This document shows, piece by piece, positions 53,548-63,953 of a stretch of 64,000 bases of DNA. The DNA comes from Muraenolepis orangiensis (Eukaryota > Chordata > Actinopteri > Gadiformes > Muraenolepididae). A program made the position numbers and the translations under genes. The notes under the pieces were generated by a model, which saw nothing but the letters and a program-made list of their open reading frames with translations, had not been told where the DNA came from and ran no database searches. Location of the stretch: contig CM051019.1 of NCBI GenBank assembly GCA_027704905.1, forward strand, positions 24,912,986 through 24,976,985, given 5' to 3'. Every line of letters starts with the position of its first letter. The first letter of the stretch is position 1.

Positions 53548-53715
53548 CTAGTATTAGGAGCAGTGGGCAGCTATTTATACAGAGGGAGCAGTTAGGGTTA
53601 GGGTGTCTTCCTCAAGGCACCTCCACAGTTTTTGCTAGGAGGAGCCGGGGATCGAACCAGCAACCTTCCGGTTGTGAGGTGACCGCTCTACCTCCTGAGC
53701 TACACTGCCACCCCA
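53548..53715 (-). mobile_element. tRNA-derived SINE, 5' head
   Basis: Minus strand: gtagctcaggaggtagagcg (box A), then ggttcgatccc (box B) spaced as in a tRNA, followed by a non-tRNA body (tcctcctagcaaaaactgtg gaggtgcc). This is an RNA polymerase III promoter of a SINE, not a working tRNA: the anticodon arm is not well formed. Its tail is at 45628-45703. Confidence 0.8.
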
Positions 53716-53897
53716 CAACAAATACATGTGGAATCAGAACAGTTCTGTGACAACTTGTGATCTTTATCACATCTTTAGCAGATTCATGAGATTAATTATT
53801 TCACTAATTATTACGCCATGACACTGCTGGGTGAGAAAACTTTCCATTTAAATTTTACACTTTTCAATTCTGTGAACATGTATTTGTTCAAAAACAT
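53716..53897 (-). other. Inverted receptor-block intron (mirror of 6840-7020)
   Basis: ggaatcagaacagttctgtg acaacttgtgatctttatca is the inverse of the text at 1480-1515 and 6970-7010. It ends at the L2 insertion. Confidence 0.75.
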
Positions 53898-56800
53898 AAT
53901 AATAATAATAATAATAATAATACATTTTATTTGTTCGGCGCCTTTCAAGACACCCAAGGACACCTTACAGAGCATGTATGCTACAGTCAAGTTAAAATTA
54001 TAAAAAAATATATAAAAAAGTAAAAAACTGTGGACTTCACAAAGTGTCCGCAGGGTTTAAAACAAGAAAAACAACAGGAAGTAAAATGAAGAAAGGAAGA
54101 AAGATGGTACCGTTCATAAGGGATAAGCCAGTTTAAACAGATGGGTTTTTAGTTGGGTTTTGTAGGTTGTTATAGAATCAGACTGTCGGATGTGTAGTGG
54201 CAGGGAGTTCCAGAGTCTGGGAGCCGAGCAACTGAAAGCTCGAGCACCCATGGTGCTGAGGCGTGAGCGGGGGACGGTGAGAAGTCCAACGGAGGAAGAG
54301 CGGAGGTGCGGGAGGGGGTGTACTCCTGAAGGAGGTCAGTGATGTAGATGGGGGTTAGATTGTGGAGAGCTTTGTAGGTGAGTAAGAGGTTTTTGTAGTC
54401 AATCCGGTAGCGCACAGGAAGCCAGTGTAGTTGAATGAGAACGGGGGTGATGTGGTCAGATGAGTTAGTGCGGGTGATGATCCGGGCAGCAGAGTTCTGA
54501 ATTATTTGCAGTCTGTTGAGGAGTTTGATGGGAAGGCCAGTCAGAAGTGCATTGCAGTAGTCAATCCGGGACGTGACAAAAGAGTGGACCAGGATTTCAG
54601 TGCTGGATTGGGACAGAGATGAGCGGACTCTAGAGATGTTCCGAAGATGGAAGAAGGCAGTGCGAGTGATGTTTTTAATGTGTGGTGCGAATGAGAGGGA
54701 GCCATCCAGAATGACACCGAGGCTTTTTACTTGGGAAGAGAATGGAATGGGGAAGCCGTCGATGATGATGTTTGGAGCTGGGTTGTTTTGTGACTTGGTG
54801 AGGGTGGATTTGGAGCCGATGAGCAGGGCCTCAGTTTTGCTAGCGTTGAGCTTGAGGAAATTCCTGCTCATCCAGCTCCTGATGTCCTCTAGACAGGTGG
54901 TGAGGGAGGTGGGGGGCAGGGCAGTGGAGGGTTTGGAGGAAATGTAGACCTGTGTGTCGTCGGCGTAACAGTGAAAGTGAACCCCATGGTGACGGAGGAT
55001 TTTGCCCAGGGGGAGGAGATATGTGATGAATAGGAGTGGACCCAGTACTGACCCCTGGGGGACACCCAGTGCAACAGAACACCCTGACTTTTGGTTCCCG
55101 AGTTGTACAAACTGTTGTCTGTCAGTGAGGTAGGATGTGAACCAGGAGAGTGCAACACCAGTGATCCCAATGCCAGCCAGGCGGTCCAGGAGTAGTGGGT
55201 GGGAAATGGTGTCGAATGCAGCGCTGAGGTCGAGGAGGATGAGGATGGTGAGAAGTCCAGAGTCCGCTGCACGGAGGAGGTCGTCAGTGATTTTAACCAG
55301 AGCCGTTTCAGTGCTGTGTTTTTGGCGGAAACCGGATTGAAAGGGTTCATGGAGGTTATTTATTTCCAGGTGGGACTGAAGCTGTGCGGCAACCACCCTC
55401 TCAAGGGTCTTGGAGATGAAGGGTAGGTTGGAGATGGGCCTGTAGTGGTTCAGATCGGCTGGGTCAGTACCGGGTTTTTTGAGGATGGGAGTGATTGCAG
55501 CCAGTTTGAGGGCGGGGGGTACAATTCCAGAGGTGAGGGATGAGTTAATTATGTCAGTGACCATGGGTGTTATGGCTGGTAGACAAGCCTTGACCAGGGT
55601 GGTGGGAAGAGGATCAAGCTGACAGGTGGTGGTTTTGGCTTTACGGATGAGCTCTGAGATGGTGTATTCCGATGCTGGGGTGAAGTTGGAGAGGGAGCTG
55701 ATGAGTTGTTGGCCAGTGGTAACCATCCAGGGTGGATCACTTGAGGAGGTGCATGATGAGGCCAGCTGTAGGTGAATGGTGTTAATTTTAGAATGAAAAA
55801 ATTGCAGAAATCGATCTGTGGAGATGTCTGGAGGGCGGGTTTGAGGAGGCTGAAGTAGGTGTCTGACTGTGGAGAAGAGAACTCTGTTGTTACCAGTGCT
55901 GATGAGGTTGGAGTAATAGGAGGATTTGGCATTGGAAAGTGCGTTTTTATAGTGATGAAGGTGATCTGAGTACATTTGGGTGTGAACTGAGAGTCCGCTG
56001 TTTTTGCACAGCCGCTCCAGTCGGCGGCCTGTGGCTTTGAGCTGACGGAGCTCAGAGGTAAACCAGGGGGCGGAGTGGGTGAATGAGACTTTGCGAGTTT
56101 TCAAGGGAGCCAGGGCCGTGAGGGAGGAGGAGAGACAGTTATTGTAGTGATTCACCAGGTCAGCAGTGTGGGAGGATGGGGGAGGATTGGGGTAGGAGTT
56201 AATCAGGGTGGTGAGATCTGTGGGGTTAATATGTTTAATGTTTCTGAAGGTGATGGACCGTTGTTCTTTGGCTTTAGAAAGGGGGGCATGGATTTTAAAA
56301 ATGACAGCTTTATGGTCAGAAATGGGGAACTCTGTGACAGCAAGGTTAGTGGGAGTGATGCCAGTGCAGCAGAGTAAGTCCAGTGTGTGCCCTTTGTTGT
56401 GAGTTGGGAGGTTGACATGCTGTGTGAAACCGAGGCAGTCCAGGAGTGAGATGAAATCATTTGCAAAACCATTCGATGGGTCGTCGATGTGGATGTTGAA
56501 GTCACCCAAGAGGATAACAGTAGGGGACATTGCACATACAGATGTTAGTAGTGATGAAAATTCAGTAAGAAAAACAGCAGAGGGCTTTGGTGGTCTGTAG
56601 ATGGAAATAATGATGGTGGGTTCGGAGCCAGAGACTTTTATAGCTAAGCATTCAAAAGAGGAGTGATGGGGGACAGTGACTGCAGTGACTTTAAAGATTT
56701 CACGGTGCAAAACAGCAAGCCCTCCCCCCCTCCCAGTGGCACGGGGTTTACTAATAAAAGCATCCCCCGGGGGGACAGCTGCATTCAGCTGGGAGAAGTC

Positions 56801-57645
56801 ATCAGACTGTTGCCAGGTCTCCGTGAGGCATAAAAAATCAAGCGTTTTGTCCACAATGAAGTCAGAAACCAGCAGGGCCTTATTGGTGAGGGACCTTATG
56901 TTAAACATACATAGTTTCAGACAGGTAAGTTGTGCATATGTGGATGCTTTAAGCAGAGGGGATAACACACTGTGATTAACAGTACGGGCGGTGCGAGGGG
57001 GGCGTGGCTCAGTGGACCAGAAAGAGCGGATTATTATGTTATTGTTGTGGGTTGCGTATTCAAAGTGTCGTCCAGATCCACGGTGAATGTATCTTGGTCG
57101 TTTGAGAATACCAGGGTGGCCAGAGCTGGCGGGGTCCTGGAGTAAGACCGGAGACGTAGCAGCTCCGCTGCAGAGTAACGCAGCAGCAGAGATGCGCTCA
57201 TGACCGTGAGACACACAGAGCGCTCCATATGAGCAGTATAAAAAATCCACGTACGAGATAAAAAACTAAAACAATGTAATGCAGCGGTTTGATTATCCAA
57301 GTGGAGAAAAAATAAAATAAAATAAAAGTAAATTAACTAAATGAAGACCGTAGTCGAAGACGAAGTCGTGTTGGTTGTAGGCGCGGGTTTTCGTGCGAGG
57401 CATACAGTGACAGCACAGTAGCACTAGCGCGTGTACAGACTGTTAAACGGGTTAGAGTCCAGTTGTAAAAGACATTCAGCAAACACAAAACAGCACAAAC
57501 AACGGAGAGGCGCGGCAGCAACTTGCCAGCGGTCCCTCTCACTCGTGGCTTCCACGCGGGGGTATCGGGTGCGAAGTACCCGCAGGTAGTTGGCAGGCGA
57601 TGGGTATCAGACGGGAGAACTACGTGCATTGTAGAGTAACGACCT
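53898..57645 (-). mobile_element. LINE D: L2-like LINE, near full length, intact ORF
   Basis: The 3' end (minus) is (att)n at 53898-53921 after a 250-bp 3' UTR. The ORF is 54170-57250 and a 5' UTR of about 390 bp reaches 57645. It is inserted in the inverted receptor-block intron between text matching 6845 and text matching 6815. Confidence 0.88.
54170..57250 (-). CDS. LINE D endonuclease-reverse transcriptase, 1026 codons, uninterrupted
   Basis: APE: CMFNIRSLTNKALLVSDFIV, LCLTETWQQSDDF, GGGLAVLHREIF, VILLGDFNIHIDDPSNGFAN and FPISDHKAVIFKI. RT: CQLDPLPTTLVKACLPAI, AITPILKKPGTDPADLNHYR, EPFQSGFRQKHSTETALVKI, LLDLSAAFDTISHPLLLDRL (catalytic Asp), GVPQGSVLGPLLFITYLLPL and HCYADDTQVYISSKPS (YADD). 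The C-terminus has SLGVILDGSLSFAPHI, FVTSRIDYCNALLTGLP and LHWLPVRYRIDYK. LDLSAAFDTI and LHWLPVxYRI are characteristic of the L2/CR1 group. All catalytic residues I can check are present and there is no stop, so the copy may be recent or even competent. The ATG at 57250 is the first in frame. Confidence 0.92.
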   Translation of the reverse strand: MDFLYCSYGALCVSHGHERISAAALLCSGAATSPVLLQDPASSGHPGILKRPRYIHRGSGRHFEYATHNNNIIIRSFWSTEPRPPRTARTVNHSVLSPLLKASTYAQLTCLKLCMFNIRSLTNKALLVSDFIVDKTLDFLCLTETWQQSDDFSQLNAAVPPGDAFISKPRATGRGGGLAVLHREIFKVTAVTVPHHSSFECLAIKVSGSEPTIIISIYRPPKPSAVFLTEFSSLLTSVCAMSPTVILLGDFNIHIDDPSNGFANDFISLLDCLGFTQHVNLPTHNKGHTLDLLCCTGITPTNLAVTEFPISDHKAVIFKIHAPLSKAKEQRSITFRNIKHINPTDLTTLINSYPNPPPSSHTADLVNHYNNCLSSSLTALAPLKTRKVSFTHSAPWFTSELRQLKATGRRLERLCKNSGLSVHTQMYSDHLHHYKNALSNAKSSYYSNLISTGNNRVLFSTVRHLLQPPQTRPPDISTDRFLQFFHSKINTIHLQLASSCTSSSDPPWMVTTGQQLISSLSNFTPASEYTISELIRKAKTTTCQLDPLPTTLVKACLPAITPMVTDIINSSLTSGIVPPALKLAAITPILKKPGTDPADLNHYRPISNLPFISKTLERVVAAQLQSHLEINNLHEPFQSGFRQKHSTETALVKITDDLLRAADSGLLTILILLDLSAAFDTISHPLLLDRLAGIGITGVALSWFTSYLTDRQQFVQLGNQKSGCSVALGVPQGSVLGPLLFITYLLPLGKILRHHGVHFHCYADDTQVYISSKPSTALPPTSLTTCLEDIRSWMSRNFLKLNASKTEALLIGSKSTLTKSQNNPAPNIIIDGFPIPFSSQVKSLGVILDGSLSFAPHIKNITRTAFFHLRNISRVRSSLSQSSTEILVHSFVTSRIDYCNALLTGLPIKLLNRLQIIQNSAARIITRTNSSDHITPVLIQLHWLPVRYRIDYKNLLLTYKALHNLTPIYITDLLQEYTPSRTSALPPLDFSPSPAHASAPWVLELSVARLPDSGTPCHYTSDSLIL

Positions 57646-57985
57646 CACGCTGGGGTAAAAAAATTGTTAACTAATTCTGGGGAATTTGTTTCTCTGCGCC
57701 TCCCTTGAAACCCTGTGGGACCAGGTGAGTCCAGCACCCGGGAGGACCAGGTGAGTCCAGCACCCGGGAGGACCAGGTGAGTCCAGCACCCGGGAGGACC
57801 AGGTGAGTCCAGCACCCAGGAGGACCAGGTGAGTCCACTTTGTGACATTCCTCTTTGTTTTTAAGTTGATCTGTGAGAAAGAGAGCGTTCAGCTATGTAA
57901 TGGGTAACACTTTACAATATGGGAACATGAATTAGCATTAGTATATTAAAAGTGGTTCTTACCTTTGCATGACTTGGAACTGGAC
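57646..57985 (-). other. Inverted receptor block: minisatellite abutting a truncated Ig exon start
   Basis: 57716-57840 is the 26-bp minisatellite (minus). At 57841 it directly meets the first part of the Ig exon (inverse of 6056-6085, aagagga/tcctcttt) and its acceptor. 57964-57988 is the inverse of the 25-nt first exon. The rest of the Ig exon and its downstream intron are missing in this arm. Confidence 0.7.
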
Positions 57986-57987
57986 AT

Positions 57988-58050
57988 ATCTATCTATCTA
58001 TCTATCTATCTATTTTTCTATGTATGTATATGTCTGTCTCTCTATATGTA

Positions 58051-58081
<31 letters not shown>

Positions 58082-58270
58082 ATATGTATCTGTCTGTCTG
58101 TGTGTCTGTCTCTATATATGTATCTGTCTATCTGTCTGTCTGTCTGTCTCTCTATATGTATCTGTGTGTCTGTCTGTGTGTCTGTCTCTATATATGTATC
58201 TGTCTATCTGTCTGTCTGTCTGTCTCTCTATATGTATCTGTCTGTCTCTCTATATGTATCTGTCTGTCTG
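57988..58270. repeat. (CTAT)n/(CTGT)n microsatellite
   Basis: Mirror of the GATA/GACA tract at 5768-5936, with a higher-order unit tgtctctctatatgtatctg. Leu-Ser-Val ORFs here are repeat translations. Confidence 0.95.
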
Positions 58271-58380
58271 GTAACTCCAACTACTGCTCACTGTGGAGAG
58301 AAGGCTTCTTTCAGAGAGAACTCTGTCACTTCCTCAAACCTGTACTCTACTCTCTTTTCACACGAGAGTTTATCTGGTAG

Positions 58381-58381
58381 A

Positions 58382-58449
<68 letters not shown>

Positions 58450-58470
58450 CACACTCACACACACACTCAG
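58381..58470. repeat. (CA)n microsatellite
   Basis: Mirror of the (GT)n at 5542-5607. The conserved segment 58270-58380 lies between the two repeats. Confidence 0.95.
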
Positions 58471-58630
58471 GGGTTCCCAAACTTTTCAGGCCGCGACCCC
58501 CAAAATAACAGTGCTAGAGACTGGCGAGGGGGGGGGGACACGATCGCGATTCAGAATTCCTTTATTTGTCTACCTTACATATTAAACAGACTTACATAAT
58601 AAAAATATCTATGTACACGTTATTATTAAC

Positions 58631-58662
<32 letters not shown>

Positions 58663-58940
58663 AAATTAGATTAAATTAGATTAGATTCAAATGTTAACAT
58701 AATTGAACTCATGTTTACAGTAAAACTGAACTATGTGGGATGATTTCATCCTACGTTTGTTGGTGATAGATGTTAGATCATCAGGTTTCAAACACACGTT
58801 CCTTGACCACTAGGACTTCCACTACCAAGTCATATCAGAGGAACAGTGGATTGATAAAGACCACATTTTGAAACACGGCTCCGCAAGACAGAAATGAAAT
58901 CCTGTACCAAGCACAACTGTACCTTTCGGTACAGGTATTG
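58471..58940 (-). other. Intron text of the receptor block and a stalk exon remnant
   Basis: 58628-58660 is (ATA)n. 58686-58900 is the inverse of 7140-7340. About 58900-58930 (accaagcacaactgtacctt) is a scrambled remnant of the 48-nt stalk exon. No intact exon is seen. Confidence 0.55.
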
Positions 58941-60124
58941 TACTATTATATCTTTAATATTTAAATGTAGAAAATAATGGGAATCGGGTAGGAGGGAAAA
59001 AAACAACATTCTGGTATATTTATATCATTTATTGGACAATTCAAATAACTCAAAACTAAAATAATAAAACCAATATATCAATATCTTAAATGTGTACATA
59101 CATAGAAGAACAGAGAGTAGCTATTATGCACAACAGGAAGAAAACGGTAAAAGAATGTTGCATGAACTGCAACATTACTAGAAGTAAGTCTATTAATGGA
59201 ATCATGATGGTCATTACAAGCTATAACGACTTATTATTACATGAATTAATCTCACTGAATAAGGTACGATCTCTTGTTGATTGTTCTGTTGATCTTGTTT
59301 CATATATTCTATGCTTGGTCTGTGGCGCCCTCTAAAGGACAAAACATGAACTGATTTGAAAAGCATGTTTCCCATCATTTACATTTAGAGCACGTGTTCA
59401 GCAACTATCGTCTGGTGAACGCTGTATTAATAACACATTATAGATTACACTGTTCACTACTGAGTGTAGGCCTAGGCCTACTGCTGGCTGCCTTTAAGCA
59501 ATACAAAGGAACACTAAGTTGATTGCGTTGCATCTGAACGCCACACAACAACAAGCTAGCTCTGACCACTTCAACCTGCTGTCATCACGCAGCCTCCACA
59601 CATTTGTCATTTCACCAGTCGGTGGACGGAGACAAAATGGACGCCGGCATCCGCCATGTCCCTGACACATGTGGGAGGGCCCCTGGTGTTTCTAATACAT
59701 GTGGGAGGGCCCCTGGTGTATCTAATACATGAGGGAGGGCCCCTGGTGTTTCCTTCACATGTGGGACGGGCCCTGGAGTTCTCGTAGATGTCCGCTTGGC
59801 CGGATTCACCAGGGCCCGCTTGCTCCTGACGTGGTGGAAAACACAAGTTAAACGTGAGACGTATGACAAAACAATCACCTTTCTATCAGCAGTTACACAC
59901 AACCAGCGTAGACCTTGTTCACCCAGCGGCCATATTGGTAGACCCTTCTAGAACCTTTGGAAACCGTAACGAGTGGATGCATTATTTTGTTGTGGTTCTC
60001 TGGTCAGTTTCCCCACCCAGGCAGCAGTTATGGTACAGTTGTACGGTTGTCATGGTTTCCCTGAAGAGTCCTAGAAGGCTTCACACTCAACAAACCAATA
60101 TGGCCGCTGGGTGGATGAGGGGTA
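58941..60124 (-). other. Inverted copy of 3920-4500
   Basis: 59090-59130 mirrors 4300-4340 and 59790-60110 mirrors 3920-4240. Between, at 59640-59780, a short repeat (catgtgggagggcccctggt) occurs 4 times. No gene is seen. Confidence 0.65.
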
Positions 60125-60344
60125 GGCTGTGTCCTAAATCCTTCCCTCCGTCCCTACTCCCTCTCTTGTAGTTCAATGTAGAGGACTATATAGTGAATTT
60201 CTTACCTCATTCCCTTCTCACTCTCTAGTACTTCAATGGAGAGGTAGTGGAGAGTATAGTATAGTACTATATATATTGCATATGTATATACTACTCACTA
60301 TCTCATGCACTAGATGTGAGTAGGGAGTGGTTTGGGACACAGCC
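60125..60344. mobile_element. MITE-like element, copy 3
   Basis: Starts ggctgtgtcctaaatccttc and ends ggtttgggacacagcc. The outer flank attgggccc is the inverse of the flank of copy 1 (gggcccaat at 3491-3499), so it is the same insertion event carried by the duplication. Confidence 0.75.
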
Positions 60345-61370
60345 ATTGGGCCCAGCGGGAGGGACTGGCGTTGTGTGGACATGCGGTGGTGGGGTCACGT
60401 GAAGGCAGAAGGTTTACCTGTGCTGAGCCTACTGGCCCCTGCTCACCCCACTGGACCACAGAGGGGCCCAATAATAACATTATTGCTCACATCCAGGCTT
60501 AGTCAATACAGTCACCCAGTTACTACAAGTTACACATCCACGGCAATTAGCATGAATACGTCATTAACTACTAACCACTGAACACCACTTGTGCATTGGT
60601 TTACGTTAGAGGACTGAACTCTAGTGGTTAAACACTATGGCATGTGTGACCTCTGATTGGCTGATAATAGTGACTCCGGTCACCTGCTGATGAAGCCTGG
60701 ATGTGACGCACCTGTCCTCCGCTTCATAGAAACTGAATTAAACAGGAGGACAGGGGAGCCGGCAGCACTGAGGTAAGACCTGAACACATTGGTTTGAAGG
60801 CCGTGTGGAGGGCGGTGGGTTCTCCTTTAATACAGAAGGCAGCTCTGCTAGCGTTGATGTGCTCCGTGTGGATGGTTTTAATTATATTCTCTACACTACG
60901 GAGCAACACAGTAAACAGACAACAGACATCCAGTCCCCCGGACCACCAATACAATCAATCTTTAAACTCACAATGCACTCTTCAGCAGCCATCTTGTTTC
61001 CTGGTGAAGGGGAAAACACAGTGTTTCCATGGCGATATAGAGGTGTGGGGGTGGGGGGGGGGGGTAGATGTAAACGTGGTCAAATTCAAGTGAACTTTAT
61101 TTGCAACGCCCTTAATCACAGTTACAGTCTCAAGGGGCTTCACAGGCCCCTCCCCCAAAGGCCTGAACTTTAGGACCAGGACACACTCCTCATTAAATAA
61201 GAACGATTCCATTTGTTCCATCCAGTTTAATAAAGGACTATGACAATATACAAACAAGTCTCGGACGACTGCGGGTGTATTTACAAATAGCGTCTCAGCT
61301 TCCTGTTCCGGTCGCTGCGCTACTGTGCAGGGCCGTCTATTATAGAGGCGCTGTATAGCATATTCTCTAT
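60345..61370. other. Non-coding stretch with a retroelement tail at 61080-61210
   Basis: 60345-61079 has no supported gene; one piece (gtgacctctgattggctga) recalls 27430-27450. 61080-61210 is the inverse of 3415-3490. A G11 run lies at about 61054-61066. Confidence 0.5.
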
Positions 61371-61429
61371 CTCCCCCAGAGTCTTTAACATACCAATGTG
61401 TAAAGGCTGAGAAAAAATATAAATAACCA

Positions 61430-61830
61430 AACACACAAAAATGTGAATAAATGCCTGTATAACCCACCCACTGCTGGCGTACCTCCACAACACTGCCTGT
61501 CCTGTCCCATTTGTTGGGGTAGGGCCCTGTCTGGTTCTGTACACGGACCATGTCCCCTACCATGAGTGGCGGGAGGCGTTTTGTGTGCTCCGCCCAGGCA
61601 TCAGCTGTGCGGATGTGGCGTTTGCGGAGAGCCTCCTCCCTTGCCGTCAGTGTCTCACGCCAGGTCTCGTGTGGTCTGTACTTCCCAGGTACAACCGGGA
61701 TGAAGTCACGTATCGGGCGGCCGAAGACACACATTGCCGGAGATATCTTTGTGTCAGGGTCAGGTGTGTTACGATATTGCAGGATCGCTCTCTGCACAGC
61801 ATCTGTGTCAAGCTCCCCCTTTGGGCCGGT
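61430..61830 (-). pseudogene. Gypsy integrase C-terminal part
   Basis: AVQRAILQYRNTPDPDTKIS, PAMCVFGRPIRDFIPVVPGK and LPPLMVGDMVRVQNQTGPYP with NKWDRTGSVVEVRQ. This is the usual P-x-x-x-x-F/G-R and GD-x-V-x-V-Q-N pattern. The frame then runs into unrelated sequence. Confidence 0.8.
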
Positions 61831-63121
61831 GTTGTCGGGGGAAGGCCACAGACGAGAGGCGGTGGTGTACGCCCCATCTGTATAGAAATGACCTGGTCTC
61901 AGTGGAGGTGAACTCTGGGCCCCCGTCCGATGTGAGCTCTTCTGGCGTCCCGTACGTCACGAAGGCCCGACGTAGGTGATTTATGAGGCCGGCTGCCCCC
62001 CCCGTCGACTTCGAGATGATCGGCCAGTTTGAGTACCGGTCCACCGTCACGAGGTAGTGCACGCCCCTGTGCATAAAGAAGTCCGAACACACCGCCTGAA
62101 AGAGGTAAACAGCTGGGATAGGCGGGGTTGGCGGCGCTCCAGGCTGTGAAGGTGCCATCTGGTGGCAGTGCTCGCAGTTCCTCCGAGTGGCGCTGATGTC
62201 AGCCGACATGCCTGGCCAGAACACGGAGGATTCTGCGCGGGCGGTCATCATCGATACGCCCTGGTGGGCAGCGTGTAGGGCGCTCAGCACTTCTCTGCGG
62301 AGTGAGGGTGGTATAATTACTCTGTCCTTGTACAGGACCACCCCGTCAGTTGATGTGATGTTCTCACGGTACTGGTGGAAGTCACGGATCGTCTTCGGCA
62401 TCTCGAACTTCGAGTTGGGGATGCCGTCCGTCGCCATTTCCTCCAGAGTGCGCATCTCACCGTCGCTGCTGGTGGCCTCCCTGACGCGATCCCATGTCAC
62501 TGACCGCAATGATTCGAGGCCCGCAGCGCACCATGCCAGGTCGTCCTCCTCAGTGTCGTCGTCATTCCCTGGCTCGGTCTGGCGTAGGAAAGACAGTACA
62601 TCAGTGTGCGTACTGGGTGGGAGGTGGGCCCCTACGGCGTTGTCATCCGGAAGGTCCATAAGTGATGGCCGTGTGGTGCCAACCGGCCTACGTGACATGG
62701 CATCCGCCGCCTTGTTCCTCATGCCCGGGACATGCACGATGCGGAAGCGATAACGCAAGGTCTTCTCCTTGAGGTTCCGCAGGCGGGGGTTCGGTATGTC
62801 ATCGAGCGCCCGGTCTGCAAGGAGTCTCAGCAGCGGCTTATGGTCTACCGCTACGATCAAGTCCTCGCATCCCAACACAAAGTAGCGTGCCTTGTCCAAT
62901 GCGTCCGCGACCGCGAGAGCCTCGCCCTCTATGGGCGTGTATCTGGACTCCGCCGCATGCGTGAATCTGCTGCCAACCAGGGTTATTTTCCAACCATCGG
63001 TGCAGCAGAAGGGTCTGACTGGCGTACATCGGCAGTGTTTCTGGAATAACCAGAATCCAATGCCCTCCTTTGACCAGTCCGTGGCGATACAACTCCGTGG
63101 ACCACTCGAAGCGTTCTCCAC
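61808..63121 (-). pseudogene. Gypsy RNase H and integrase core
   Basis: 437 codons. RNase H: SCIATDWSKEGIGFWL, SRYTPIEGEALAVADALDKA and LIVAVDHKPLLRLLADRA. Then NKAADAMSRRP, a spacer, and the integrase zinc domain (LHAAHQGVSMMTARAESSVF, RRNCEHCHQMAPSQ). Core: AVCSDFFMHRGVHYLVTVDR (D) and ELTSDGGPEFTSTETRSFLY (D). A frameshift just before the expected catalytic Glu ends this frame. Confidence 0.88.
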
Positions 63122-63953
63122 TCTTCAGGAGCTTCCGGAATGGCTGCATACGCTCGGCCATGCTGAAGGCGTAGGCCACCTGGTTGACCAGCCCGAACCA
63201 CGATCTGATGTCCGTGACGTTACGTGGTTGTGGGAAGTCGTGTATCGCCTCCAGGTAGCGACTGCACGGTCGCACGTCAGTCATGGTGATTGTGAAGCCT
63301 GCGAAGTCCACCGTGGGTGCGCTAAAGACGAACTTCTCCGGGTTGAGGGTTATTCCATTCCGGCCGCATATGTCCAGCCATTGGACCGCCTGGAAGTAGC
63401 TCTCCGCGATCGTGTCTGACCATAGTAGCGTGTCGTCTATGCACTTAGTTTTGTTGCCTATGTCCGCGACAACCTCGTCGTACCGTCGCGAGTAACCGTC
63501 CCCCGATGCCATGTACCCCTGTGGGGCCGACAGGTACCGGTAGCGCCCCCATGGAGTTATGAACGTTGTCTTGTGGCGATCGTCCTTGTGTAGTGGGACG
63601 CTGTGGTAACCGTTCCAGGCATCGAACACAGTCTTGAGTTTCCCGTTAGGCACACATCTCGCTTGGTGGAATGGAGATTGGGTGTGGTGGGTCTCACGGA
63701 GTGCATACCTGTTCAGGGCCTGGAAGTCGACAGTGCGTCGTGGTTTGCCTGTCTTCCTCGCGCAGATCACCATGCGATGACACCACGTCACCGGTGTACC
63801 GATAGGTACTTCCTCCAACACGCCGAGGCGGACGTCCTGGTCGAGGCCTGCCTTTACCTCCTCTTGCCAGTGTAGGGCCACGGGAATGGGGGTGTGACAG
63901 GCAACCGGTGTTGCATCCTCATTAAGCATGAGGCGGAGTGGTGGGCCGGTCAT
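63070..63953 (-). pseudogene. Gypsy reverse transcriptase
   Basis: MVICARKTGKPRRTVDFQAL, KTVFDAWNGYHSVPLHKDDR (catalytic Asp), PWGRYRYLSAPQGYMASGDG and NKTKCIDDTLLWSD (I-D-D in place of the usual V/A-D-D). Connection: NGITLNPEKFVFSAPTVDFA and VTDIRSWFGLVNQVAYAFS. It is in frame from beyond 63953 and shifts near 63070 into the RNase H frame. The frame appears open to the window edge. Confidence 0.88.

Noticed and set aside
53590..53612. gttagggttagggtgtc as interstitial telomere repeat
   Set aside because: Only two units, and part of the SINE body.
53640..53715. tRNA gene
   Set aside because: Boxes A and B are good but the cloverleaf is poor and the sequence continues as a SINE body.
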